From contig CP106741.1 in the NCBI GenBank assembly GCA_030323305.1, positions 439,001 to 503,000 on the forward strand: DNA of 64,000 nt, in the 5' to 3' direction. The translations under genes were made by a program, and so were the position numbers. The notes below the pieces were generated by a model. That model did not search any database, was not told the DNA's origin, and saw only the letters and a program-made list of their open reading frames with translations. This DNA comes from Paenibacillus sp. CC-CFT747 (GTDB lineage: Bacteria > Bacillota > Bacilli > Paenibacillales > NBRC-103111). Below are positions 10,636 to 17,580 of this stretch, piece by piece (position 1 is the first letter of the stretch; the number at the start of each line of letters is the position of its first letter).

Positions 10636-10815
10636 GAATTCTCTACCTGCTTCCCTGTCTTATCGGCCCATGTTATATCTTTAATCTATAGCCCAACCGC
10701 GCATACGCGTCTTACCGCCAACCAAGTTACCGGCTAGGGCTTTCTTCCATCCTAACGGAAACAAGCCCGCTCCACCACGGACACAATCGCTATACTCAAA
10801 AAGTAAGACAACGGC

Positions 10816-10850
10816 AAAGAACCCCGGGCCCGGGGCCAGGGGTTTCTCCG
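10816..10850 (-). terminator. Terminator of the pspA-DUF350-zinc-ribbon operon
   Basis: GAAACCCC...GGGGTTC stem enclosing a GGCCCCGGGCCC core, read on the minus strand just after the zinc-ribbon gene; the following CTTTGCC is only moderately T-rich. Confidence 0.6.
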
Positions 10851-10856
10851 TTTGCC

Positions 10857-11342
10857 TTAATCTTTAACCGCCTTTATGAGCGCTAGGCGGGCTTTCTCTG
10901 TCAAATAGCTTTCCGTCTTGAAGCAGGAAGGGCATACATAGACGTTCTCTTCCAGCGCGGCGATCAAAGGCTTTCCGACAGCCTCCGGCACAAGCGGGCT
11001 CCAGGCTTCCTTCCCGGTGGTCCTCTGTCCGGCCAACAGCATCAGCTCGCGGCAGTTCGTGCATTCCGGGGCTTCCTCCTGGCCGTCGATCACCTGCTCC
11101 ACCTTCTCGCTGTATTCGTCCCGGTACTCTTCCTCGAGCTCATCCAGATCGTCCAGCTCCCCGACCGGGGCGGCATCCAGCTCCTCCTCGTCTTCCTCCT
11201 CCGTAGGCGCTCCGAACGTTACGCTGCGGTAGGATCCCAGCTCATTGAAGCAATGCGGGCACTCTTCTTCGGGTCCAAGCTCGGGGTCCCAGACAATCTC
11301 CGTATGGCACCACGGGCATACTTGCTTCTCTTCCGATTCCAA
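10857..11342 (-). CDS. Acidic double zinc-ribbon protein, unknown function
   Basis: 161 residues. An N-terminal CPWCHTEIVW...CPHC ribbon (residues ~9-32) is followed by a very acidic linker (EEEDEEELDAA, DDLDELEEEYRDEYSEK) and a C-terminal CTNC...CPSC pair (~94-140), i.e. four CxxC knuckles. No catalytic motif is seen. It is the last gene of a compact unit that starts at pspA, after DUF350 and a 27-aa membrane peptide, and so probably has a part in the envelope-stress response. The family is seen in Paenibacillus-type genomes but has no described job that I know of. Partner binding through the ribbons is inference. Confidence 0.7.
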   Translation of the reverse strand: MESEEKQVCPWCHTEIVWDPELGPEEECPHCFNELGSYRSVTFGAPTEEEDEEELDAAPVGELDDLDELEEEYRDEYSEKVEQVIDGQEEAPECTNCRELMLLAGQRTTGKEAWSPLVPEAVGKPLIAALEENVYVCPSCFKTESYLTEKARLALIKAVKD

Positions 11343-11356
11343 TGTCTATCCCCCCG

Positions 11357-11440
11357 TTACCAGGTTGTCGATAAGTAATATAGCCCGATGGCCAGAAAGA
11401 CAAAAGCCACCGCAAACAGCGTTCCCCACAAATACTTCAT
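11357..11440 (-). CDS. 27-aa single-span membrane peptide
   Basis: ATG at 11440 overlaps the DUF350 stop in an ATGA arrangement, which suggests coupled translation. The product MKYLWGTLFAVAFVFLAIG... is nearly all one hydrophobic helix with a short YYLSTTW tail. It ends at TAA 11357, 14 nt before the zinc-ribbon gene. No known homologue comes to mind. The overlap and the strong helix favour a real gene. A role beside PspA/DUF350 at the membrane is inference. Confidence 0.6.
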   Translation of the reverse strand: MKYLWGTLFAVAFVFLAIGLYYLSTTW

Positions 11441-11856
11441 GTCACACTCGCTCCAATGACGTACGAGACGGAAATCGAGATGATCATCGATATGAGGCCG
11501 ACCGCTTTATTATCATTCTTGACCTGCTCGTCGATTTTAAAATACGGGGTAAGCATTTCAAAGACGAAATAAGCGACCAAGAGCAGGACAAACCCATAGC
11601 AGGACCAGATCACCGATTCGAGCAGCGTATCGTTATTCAGAATGGCAAAGCGGAAAATGTTGCAGATTCCAAAAATTTTGCCCCCGGTGGCCATCGCCAC
11701 GGCGACATTTCCATTCTTGATTTCTTCCCAGTCGTTATAGCGGGTGACATAGTTGAAGATAACCATAAACACGATGAGTGCCACGGCCGCGACCGAGAAG
11801 AACGCGAGTGTTTCCAGGTACGGGTTAGCCATTAATTGATCCACCTCTTCATTCAT
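11437..11856 (-). CDS. DUF350 family membrane protein
   Basis: 139 residues with four predicted membrane helices (~18-40, ~52-72, ~82-103, ~116-136). The polar pattern NGNVAVAMATGGKIFGICNIFRFA is typical of DUF350 (YjfL-like). DUF350 genes are often found beside PspA/IM30 genes, for example in the E. coli yjf cluster, and the arrangement here matches: pspA upstream, 100 nt away. The function is unknown; an accessory membrane component of the Psp-type stress response is the best guess. It translationally overlaps the small peptide gene downstream. Confidence 0.85.
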   Translation of the reverse strand: MNEEVDQLMANPYLETLAFFSVAAVALIVFMVIFNYVTRYNDWEEIKNGNVAVAMATGGKIFGICNIFRFAILNNDTLLESVIWSCYGFVLLLVAYFVFEMLTPYFKIDEQVKNDNKAVGLISMIISISVSYVIGASVT

Positions 11857-11894
11857 AGAAATACACGCCCTTCAAAAGGTATGTATGAACGTTG

Positions 11895-11924
11895 GAAGAG
11901 ACTGAAGCTACCTCCAGTCTCTTC
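11895..11924 (-). terminator. Hairpin between pspA and DUF350 gene
   Basis: GAAGAGACTG / CAGTCTCTTC, a 10-bp perfect stem without a strong T-tract. It may act as a partial terminator or as a processing/stability element that sets pspA expression above the downstream genes. Confidence 0.5.
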
Positions 11925-11956
11925 GGTCCTTTATGGTGAGTTTACCACAAAAATGT

Positions 11957-12637
11957 TTACTGTTGCTGATTCTTGTTCGCGACTTTGGCTTTCAGTGCAG
12001 CGAGCTCATCTTCGACCCCGTCGTTCTGATCCAGCTTCGAAAGCTCGTCGTCCAGGGAGCGGTTGGAGCTGCGGAGCTCGTTGCTCGCCTGGGCTTCCGC
12101 TTCCAGCTGGGCCACCTTGTCGCTCATGCGGTCGAAGCCGCGGGCCGCGTTGTCGGTCCCGAAGCCGGACATCGCCTGGTTGATGGACTTCTGGGCTTTG
12201 GCCGCCTCGGCGCGGGCCACCAGAAGATCCTTCTTGTTCTTCATCTTGTTGAACTCGTCCTTCATCTCAGACAGCTGGCTGCGAAGACGGTCGGCGTTCT
12301 CCTTAGCGATGGCGTATTGGTTCTTCATTTCATCATAGCGGGTCTGGTGCTCTTTCTTGTCCTGCAGGGCGCGGCGGGCCAGATCTTCGTTGCCCTGCTC
12401 CAGAGCCTTCTCGGCTTGGGTCTGACGCTTCTGCACCATCTCTTCGGCTTCTTCATACTGCTGCTTGAACTTCTTCTCTACGGCAATCTGCTTGGCGACA
12501 GCCGCTTCGGCATCCATAATGTCCTGCTCCATATCCCTCAGGAACTGGTTCAGCATCTTAACCGGGTCTTCCGCTTTGTCGAGCAGATCGTTAATCGAAG
12601 CCGCCGTCAGATCACGCAGTCTTTTAAAAATTCCCAT
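11957..12637 (-). CDS. pspA: Phage shock protein A / IM30 family protein
   Basis: 226 residues, normal length. The N-terminus MGIFKRLRDLTAASIND is the usual amphipathic membrane-binding helix, followed by a long helical coiled coil (KKFKQQYEEAEEMVQKRQTQAEKALEQ and onward). ESCRT-III-like PspA forms oligomers that protect or repair the cytoplasmic membrane. The C-terminal ~40 residues (LDDELSKLDQNDGVEDELAALKAK) are as in LiaH/YdjF-type proteins. A good GGAGG site precedes ATG 12637. A sigma-W consensus promoter lies 74-99 nt upstream, matching the control of B. subtilis ydjF/pspA. It is the first gene of the operon with DUF350, the 27-aa peptide and the zinc ribbon. Confidence 0.95.
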   Translation of the reverse strand: MGIFKRLRDLTAASINDLLDKAEDPVKMLNQFLRDMEQDIMDAEAAVAKQIAVEKKFKQQYEEAEEMVQKRQTQAEKALEQGNEDLARRALQDKKEHQTRYDEMKNQYAIAKENADRLRSQLSEMKDEFNKMKNKKDLLVARAEAAKAQKSINQAMSGFGTDNAARGFDRMSDKVAQLEAEAQASNELRSSNRSLDDELSKLDQNDGVEDELAALKAKVANKNQQQ

Positions 12638-12710
12638 TGAATGGTTCCTCCCTGGAAAGGTAATTTATTTGGTTGGGGTTGGATTGGCTCGAGCGTTTCA
12701 CACCTATTTC

Positions 12711-12736
12711 TACGTGCCACGATAAACAGAGTTTCA
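12711..12736 (-). promoter_or_regulatory. ECF sigma-W-type promoter of pspA
   Basis: TGAAAC (complement of 12731-12736), exactly 16 nt, then CGTA (complement of 12711-12714). This is the sigma-W consensus for envelope-stress genes in Bacillus and sits correctly oriented upstream of pspA. Confidence 0.8.
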
Positions 12737-12780
12737 CTTTCCACAAAAAATTCTTTATCCGGGGAATTACCCGTTTCTCT

Positions 12781-12796
12781 GGGGTTCTGAAACCCC
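12781..12796 (-). terminator. Weak hairpin after mutS2
   Basis: GGGGTT-CTGA-AACCCC, a 6-bp stem, just past the mutS2 stop on the minus strand; no good T-tract, so termination is doubtful. Confidence 0.35.
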
Positions 12797-12803
12797 GCCT
12801 GGG

Positions 12804-15176
12804 TTATTTCAGTTCCACCACGGTAACACCGGTTCCGCCTTCCCCGTAATTGCCGATCCGGTAACTCTTCACGTGCTTATGCCGGCGCAGAAAATCCTGT
12901 ACGCCGGTCCGGAGCGCCCCGGTTCCCTTGCCATGGATCAAGTAAACCTGGCTGAAGTTGGCGAGGAAAGATTCGTCCAAGAACCGGTCGATCTCGATAA
13001 TCGCTTCTTCAATGTTGGAGCCGCGGAGATCCAGCTCCGTCCGCGCGTTCTCGTCCCGCGAACGCTTGACGCCCGTAACGACCTGCTGCTGAGGCTTCTG
13101 GTTCTCGGGAGCCGATTTCAGCAGCTCCAGGTCGCTCACGGGGACCTTCATCTTCAGGATGCCGAGCTGGACGGTGGCCTCCGTTCCGGCCAGGTCGACG
13201 ACATGGCCCTTCTGGCCGAGGCTGCCTACGCGAACCTCATCGCCCGCACGGATCGCCCGTTCCTTCTTTGGCGGAAGCTGGCGGGAGGCGCCGGTTCCCA
13301 GCTTGCGCAGCTTCGGAGCCGCCTCGTCCAGCCGGCGCTTCGCGTCGATCAGCTGATGCTCCTTGATCGACGACCGCTCCTCGAGCGCCATCCGCCGCAG
13401 GTCGGCGACGATCGCATCGGCTTCGCGGCGGGCCTTCGCCACCGCGTCGGCCGCCTCCTGCTCCGCCTTCGCCAGGAGCCGCCCGCGCTGCTCCTCGAAG
13501 CGCCGCTGCTGGTCGTCGAGCTGCCGCTTCAGCTCTTCGACCTCGCGGTGCAGCTGCTCGGCGCTCTGGCGCTCCGCCTCCGCCGTGAGCCGGTTCTCCT
13601 CGAGCGTCGCGATCATCGTTTCCACGCGCTGGTCCTCCTCGGTGACCTGGCCGCGCGCGTGCTCGATGATCGGCTTAGCTAACCCGAGCCGCTCGGCGAT
13701 GGCGAACGCATTGCTTCGCCCCGGCACCCCGACAAGCAGCCGGTAGGTCGGGCTGAGCGTATTCACGTCGAACTCCATGCTGGCGTTGATGACGCCGCTC
13801 CGTTCATAGGCGTACGCCTTCAGCTCGCTGTAGTGGGTGGTCGCCACCATGCGGCAGCCTTTGGCGTGAATATGCTCGAGAATGGCAATGGCCAGAGCCG
13901 AGCCCTCGGCCGGATCCGTCCCCGCCCCCACTTCATCCAGAAGGACCAGGCTCTTCGGCGTCATGTCCCGGAGAATGCGGATGATGTTCGTCATATGGCT
14001 CGAGAAGGTACTGAGGTTCTGCTCGATGCTCTGCTCGTCGCCGATGTCCGCGTAGATGGAATCAAACACGCAAAGCTGGCTGCCCTCCTCAGCGGGCACG
14101 AACAAGCCGGACATCGCCATCAGGCTGAGCAGCCCGATGGTTTTGAGCGAAACCGTTTTTCCTCCGGTGTTCGGTCCGGTCACAATGATGCTGCTGAAGT
14201 GGTTGCCGAGCTCCACGTCGAGGGGAACCACTTTGTCCCGGGGAATGAGGGGGTGACGCCCCTTCTTCAGCTTGAGGAACCCGCGGTCGTTCATCATCGG
14301 CAGGGTTCCCTTCCATTCCCGGGCGAGCCCCGCCTTGGCAAAGGCAAAATCCAACTCCCCCAGAATATCCAGGTCGCTCAGCAGGAAATCCGCAATTTCC
14401 GCCACCAGCGCCGTTAATTCCCGAAGAATTTTCTCGATCTCCGTTTCTTCCTTCAGCTTCAGCTCCCGGAGCCGGTTGTTCATCTGCACGATCACCTCCG
14501 GCTCGATGAAGAGCGTGGCCCCGGAGGTGGATTGGTCGTGGATCATCCCGCCGAAGTGCGACCGGTACTCCTGCTTAACCGGGATGACATACCGATCGTT
14601 GCGGATCGTGATCAGGTTATCCTGGAGCATCTTCTGAGTGGAAGGATTCCGGATCATCTGCTCGAGCCGTTCCCTCACGCGCGCTTCACCGGTTCTCAAT
14701 TCCAGGCGGATCCGCGCCAGCTCCGGACTCGCCTGGTCCACGACCATGCCGTTATCGTCGATGCAGGCTTTGATTCTTTCCTCGGTCTGGCGTTCCTCGT
14801 TCAATCCCTCGGCCAGAGCGGCCAGCAGCGGAATGGGCTCATCCTCGTGTAGGACGAGAAGAAAGCGCTTCAGCCTCCGGGCCCCGTACATCGTGTTGGC
14901 AATGTCCAGAAGCTCCGCCGGATTCAGCATCCCCCCGATTTTGGAGCGCCGGAGCCCCGGTTCCACATCGCGGATTCCTCCGAAGGGAGCCCCTCCCTTC
15001 AGCCGGTCGACCTTAAAGGCTTCATCCGTAGCCTGAAGTCTCCGCTTGACTTCCTCGAGGTCGCTATGAGGCTGGAGAGCGGCCGCTCTCCTTTTGCCAA
15101 GGGAGGTTTCGGCCAAGCCTTCCAATGTATTTAAAATTTTCGTGAATTCCAAAGTTTTCAACAGTTTCGCGTCCAA
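12804..15176 (-). CDS. mutS2: Endonuclease MutS2
   Basis: 790 residues, full length. MutS core with Walker A GPNTGGKT at ~334 and Walker B LVLLDEVGAGTDP, a long coiled coil (about 520-640: EELKRQLDDQQRRFEEQRGRL), and a C-terminal Smr nuclease domain (LDLRGSNIEEAI ... HGKGTGALR). MutS2 lacks the mismatch-recognition domain; it suppresses homologous recombination and, in Bacillus, rescues collided ribosomes through the Smr domain. In B. subtilis it follows polX and cvpA; here polX is absent and about 1.9 kb with two plus-strand genes separates it from cvpA. No frameshift, despite a 2.4-kb GC-rich coding sequence. Confidence 0.97.
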   Translation of the reverse strand: MDAKLLKTLEFTKILNTLEGLAETSLGKRRAAALQPHSDLEEVKRRLQATDEAFKVDRLKGGAPFGGIRDVEPGLRRSKIGGMLNPAELLDIANTMYGARRLKRFLLVLHEDEPIPLLAALAEGLNEERQTEERIKACIDDNGMVVDQASPELARIRLELRTGEARVRERLEQMIRNPSTQKMLQDNLITIRNDRYVIPVKQEYRSHFGGMIHDQSTSGATLFIEPEVIVQMNNRLRELKLKEETEIEKILRELTALVAEIADFLLSDLDILGELDFAFAKAGLAREWKGTLPMMNDRGFLKLKKGRHPLIPRDKVVPLDVELGNHFSSIIVTGPNTGGKTVSLKTIGLLSLMAMSGLFVPAEEGSQLCVFDSIYADIGDEQSIEQNLSTFSSHMTNIIRILRDMTPKSLVLLDEVGAGTDPAEGSALAIAILEHIHAKGCRMVATTHYSELKAYAYERSGVINASMEFDVNTLSPTYRLLVGVPGRSNAFAIAERLGLAKPIIEHARGQVTEEDQRVETMIATLEENRLTAEAERQSAEQLHREVEELKRQLDDQQRRFEEQRGRLLAKAEQEAADAVAKARREADAIVADLRRMALEERSSIKEHQLIDAKRRLDEAAPKLRKLGTGASRQLPPKKERAIRAGDEVRVGSLGQKGHVVDLAGTEATVQLGILKMKVPVSDLELLKSAPENQKPQQQVVTGVKRSRDENARTELDLRGSNIEEAIIEIDRFLDESFLANFSQVYLIHGKGTGALRTGVQDFLRRHKHVKSYRIGNYGEGGTGVTVVELK

Positions 15177-15481
15177 CGTTCCAACCTTCTCCCAGCTATA
15201 GTCCGCCTTCGTTCATTCCTGATGAATGCGGCACCCGGAAATCTTCTCCAGGTTACGGCAAGCCCTGTCCAGCCAAATCGGTCAAAGCCTCCTCGGTCCT
15301 GCAGACCGGGGGCGTGTATAGGGCAGGCTACCTCTATTATAGCTAACCCCTGCAGGATACGCTATTCGGCGAGTTGGGTTATACCTAAAAATTCCACCTC
15401 CCCCTTCCCTCATATAACTTTGACCGAGGGGCAACCTAATTCGTACTGGCGTGGCCAAAATACCGTTTAGGAGGATCAAAC
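15177..15481. other. Divergent intergenic region, mutS2 / holin-like gene
   Basis: About 305 nt without an ORF. A TATAAT box (complement of 15336-15341) is a possible -10 for mutS2, without a convincing -35. A CCTGCAG motif occurs at 15299-15305 and again at 15351-15357. An AGGAGG site for the plus-strand gene lies at 15469-15474. Confidence 0.4.
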
Positions 15482-15853
15482 GTGCACATTCTGGGTCATA
15501 TCGTCCGCTTTATCGTTTCCGCCCTGGTGCTTCTGGTTACCGGATGGCTCGTACCGGGCTTTAGAGTGGGAGGCTTCGGCAGTGCCCTTCTTCTCGCCCT
15601 TGTCATTGCGGTGCTCGGCTGGATCCTGGAAGGCATTTTCGGAAGAAGGATCACTCCGTTCGGCCGTGGAATTATCGGCTTTCTCTCCAGTGCTTTTATT
15701 ATCTGGCTGTCCCAGTTCATTGTAGGCGGAGTCCGCGCCACGCTGATCGGGGCCATTCTGGCCGCTCTCGTTATCGGAATCATTGACCTTTTCATCCCGG
15801 TATCGGGAATAGGACGGCGGAACGGAGAAGGCGAAGAGCACGCCCGCACTTAA
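15482..15853 (+). CDS. Four-helix phage-holin-superfamily membrane protein (YvlD-like)
   Basis: 123 residues. The GTG start at 15482 is chosen by AGGAGG at 15469-15474, 7 nt away. Four hydrophobic helices (~2-22, ~30-48, ~58-80, ~88-108) with the signature GWLVPGFRVGGFGSALLLAL and FIVGGVRATLIGAILAALV place it in the family named mycobacterial 4-TMS phage holin superfamily IV (PF04020), of which B. subtilis YvlD is a member. Despite the name these are chromosomal envelope proteins, often in stress regulons. The tail RRNGEGEEHART is cytoplasmic and charged. It is divergent from mutS2. Confidence 0.85.
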   Translation: MHILGHIVRFIVSALVLLVTGWLVPGFRVGGFGSALLLALVIAVLGWILEGIFGRRITPFGRGIIGFLSSAFIIWLSQFIVGGVRATLIGAILAALVIGIIDLFIPVSGIGRRNGEGEEHART

Positions 15854-16142
15854 GAAAGCTCATGCTGCCGCAACCGAAAAATCAGGCTTGACACGGCCCT
15901 TAAAAGAGCTGTGTCCTGACGACCGCAGGCGTCTATGATCATCCTCACACCCCCGGTGCTTTTTCAGCAGCGGGGATGCTTTTTCTCCGGGAAAAGGTCC
16001 AAAATCCTTCACCGGATTGTCACCACACGGCACGCCCTTTTTCCCTTAGAATGGTAATCAAAGAGGTCCGCAGACGGCCGAAGCATCATGATAGTTACCG
16101 CCGTCGGAAACGGAACCATTAACCAGCTGGAGGGAAAAAGGT

Positions 16143-16508
16143 ATGCGTAAAGTGGGATTGGCCATGGCCGCGATCATGCTTATGCTCGCATTGGCGGCAT
16201 GCGGCAAGGAAGAGCCGAAAGCCGTGGATACGGCGGCAAGCGCCAACGCGCGGGAGATCAAGATCACCGCTCAAAATTTCGATTTTGACCAGAAGGAAAT
16301 CCGCATTAAGAAGGGCGAAACGGTCAAATTCACCCTGGAGAACAAGGAAGGCATGCACGGCATGGAGGCCAGGGAGCTCGGCCTGAACGTAAAAGGCGGA
16401 TCGAGTCAAACCATTACCGCCGACAAAACGGGAACGTTCAACCTGAAGTGCTCCATCATATGCGGAGCCGGCCATGGGAACATGGTTTCAAAAATTATCG
16501 TGGAATAA
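16143..16508 (+). CDS. Lipoprotein with a complete CuA-type cupredoxin domain
   Basis: 121 residues. Lipobox LAAC with C20, then a single cupredoxin domain. The binuclear-copper loop is intact: C103-x3-C107-x3-H111-x2-M114, with the remote ligand H72 (EGMHGMEAREL). This is the CuA motif of cytochrome c oxidase subunit II and N2O reductase, but here without membrane helices or a partner catalytic subunit nearby. It would sit on the outer face of the membrane as an electron carrier or a copper-handling protein; which one cannot be decided from sequence. A terminator follows. Confidence 0.8.
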   Translation: MRKVGLAMAAIMLMLALAACGKEEPKAVDTAASANAREIKITAQNFDFDQKEIRIKKGETVKFTLENKEGMHGMEARELGLNVKGGSSQTITADKTGTFNLKCSIICGAGHGNMVSKIIVE

Positions 16509-16525
16509 GACCACGGGGATTGATT

Positions 16526-16556
16526 AGCCTTCCGGCTCTTCCGGAGGGCTTTTGGT
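16526..16556 (+). terminator. Rho-independent terminator of the CuA lipoprotein gene
   Basis: AGCC-TTCCGG-CTCTT-CCGGA-GGGCT followed by TTTTGGTCTTT. Confidence 0.8.
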
Positions 16557-16685
16557 CTTTGGGGGCTATTATAAGGATTTCTTGGAAGGACCTTCAAATA
16601 GGGTTATGGGCCGGCGGGTTCTCGCTGCTTCCCTGGATTTGGTATGCTGAAGGTAATCTTAGCAAGGGGGTAGGAATGATGGGTT

Positions 16686-16874
16686 TTCGATAAAGTGGTA
16701 CTGATCAGCGGAGCGGGAAGCGGGCTTGGGGAAGCGGCGGCGATAACCCTGGCGGCCAAAGGAGCGGTTATCCTGCTGTGCGGACGAAGAAAAGACCGGC
16801 TGGAGGCGGTCCGGGACCGGATCGAAAGCCAAGGCGGAAGAGCGCATGTTCTTGCCGCAGTAAGGATCCCCTAA
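16686..16874 (+). pseudogene. N-terminal remnant of a short-chain dehydrogenase/reductase
   Basis: The frame at 16686-16874 reads FDKVVLISGAGSGLGEAA then AAKGAVILLCGRRKDRLE and ends at TAA 16872. This is the Rossmann beta1-alphaA-beta2 of an SDR with the GxxxGxG NAD(P) motif, but the remaining ~190 residues, including the Tyr-x3-Lys catalytic site, are missing. An ATG with a purine-rich site just upstream is out of frame with it. It lies where polX stands in the B. subtilis order, and is best read as debris of a rearrangement. Confidence 0.7.
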
Positions 16875-16939
16875 AAGGCATGCGAATGCTTTCTAACGAA
16901 TAAGGCACCAGCCGACTTGAGGGCTTTTCGCGGAATCCA

Positions 16940-16996
16940 AAAACGCCCCTTCTCCCGACATGGCATCAGATGCCTATCGAGAGAGGGGGCGTTTTG
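16940..16996 (-). terminator. Strong (bidirectional) terminator after cvpA
   Basis: AAAACGCCCCC...GGGGCGTTTTT outer stem with an inner GGCATC/GATGCC stem. On the minus strand it ends in TTTTT and closes the pheS-pheT-zapA-cvpA direction. Confidence 0.85.
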
Positions 16997-17028
16997 GCTT
17001 GCAGACGATCTTTCGGATTGCAGTTCGG

Positions 17029-17580
17029 TCAAGGGTTCTTCCCCGGCCAGAAAGGAAGAGTATCCAATATCCCCGGCAGGCTGTCCATCACAAAAGTGGC
17101 CAGACGGGAGCGGGCCATGGCCTGCTGGATCGGGTCCGAGGGCACGACCGACAAGACGTGCACCAGCACCCAGAACAGCAGGGCGGCTTCCAGAAAGGAA
17201 AGCGCGGCGCCTCCCCAGCGGTTCAAGCTGTTCAGGCCGGGGACTTGGGCGATCACGTTCAGAACGTGACCGATGACGGACAGGGCGATTTTGACCGCAA
17301 AGAAGATAAGGGCGAAGGCCAGCGCCCGCAGAATGTAATCTTCGAGCCGCAGGCTCTGAACGGCATACTCGTACTTCTTGTAGGAGAAGAAGGCTTCGAG
17401 AGGAAGCCACTTCGCCAGCACCGGCGCCAGGGCCCCGGCATACTTGTAGGCGGCCAAATAGGCCAGGATCAGACCGGCCAGCGAAACCAACTGGCCGATC
17501 AGTCCCCGCCTGTAGCCGACAACGAGGGCGAACAGGAAGCCCGCGGTCACGGCTACATCAAGGGTAGTCATCGCCGGCAT
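17029..17580 (-). CDS. CvpA family membrane protein
   Basis: 183 residues with four membrane helices. The N-terminus TLDVAVTAGFLFALVVGYRRGLIGQLVSL carries the CvpA hallmark (GYxRGLIxQ). The gene starts directly after the stop of the zapA-like gene (adjacent codons), so the two are cotranscribed. The equivalent B. subtilis gene, yshB, also follows zapA. CvpA was named for colicin V production in E. coli; its role in Firmicutes is unclear and is thought to be in envelope homeostasis. Confidence 0.9.
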   Translation of the reverse strand: MPAMTTLDVAVTAGFLFALVVGYRRGLIGQLVSLAGLILAYLAAYKYAGALAPVLAKWLPLEAFFSYKKYEYAVQSLRLEDYILRALAFALIFFAVKIALSVIGHVLNVIAQVPGLNSLNRWGGAALSFLEAALLFWVLVHVLSVVPSDPIQQAMARSRLATFVMDSLPGILDTLPFWPGKNP

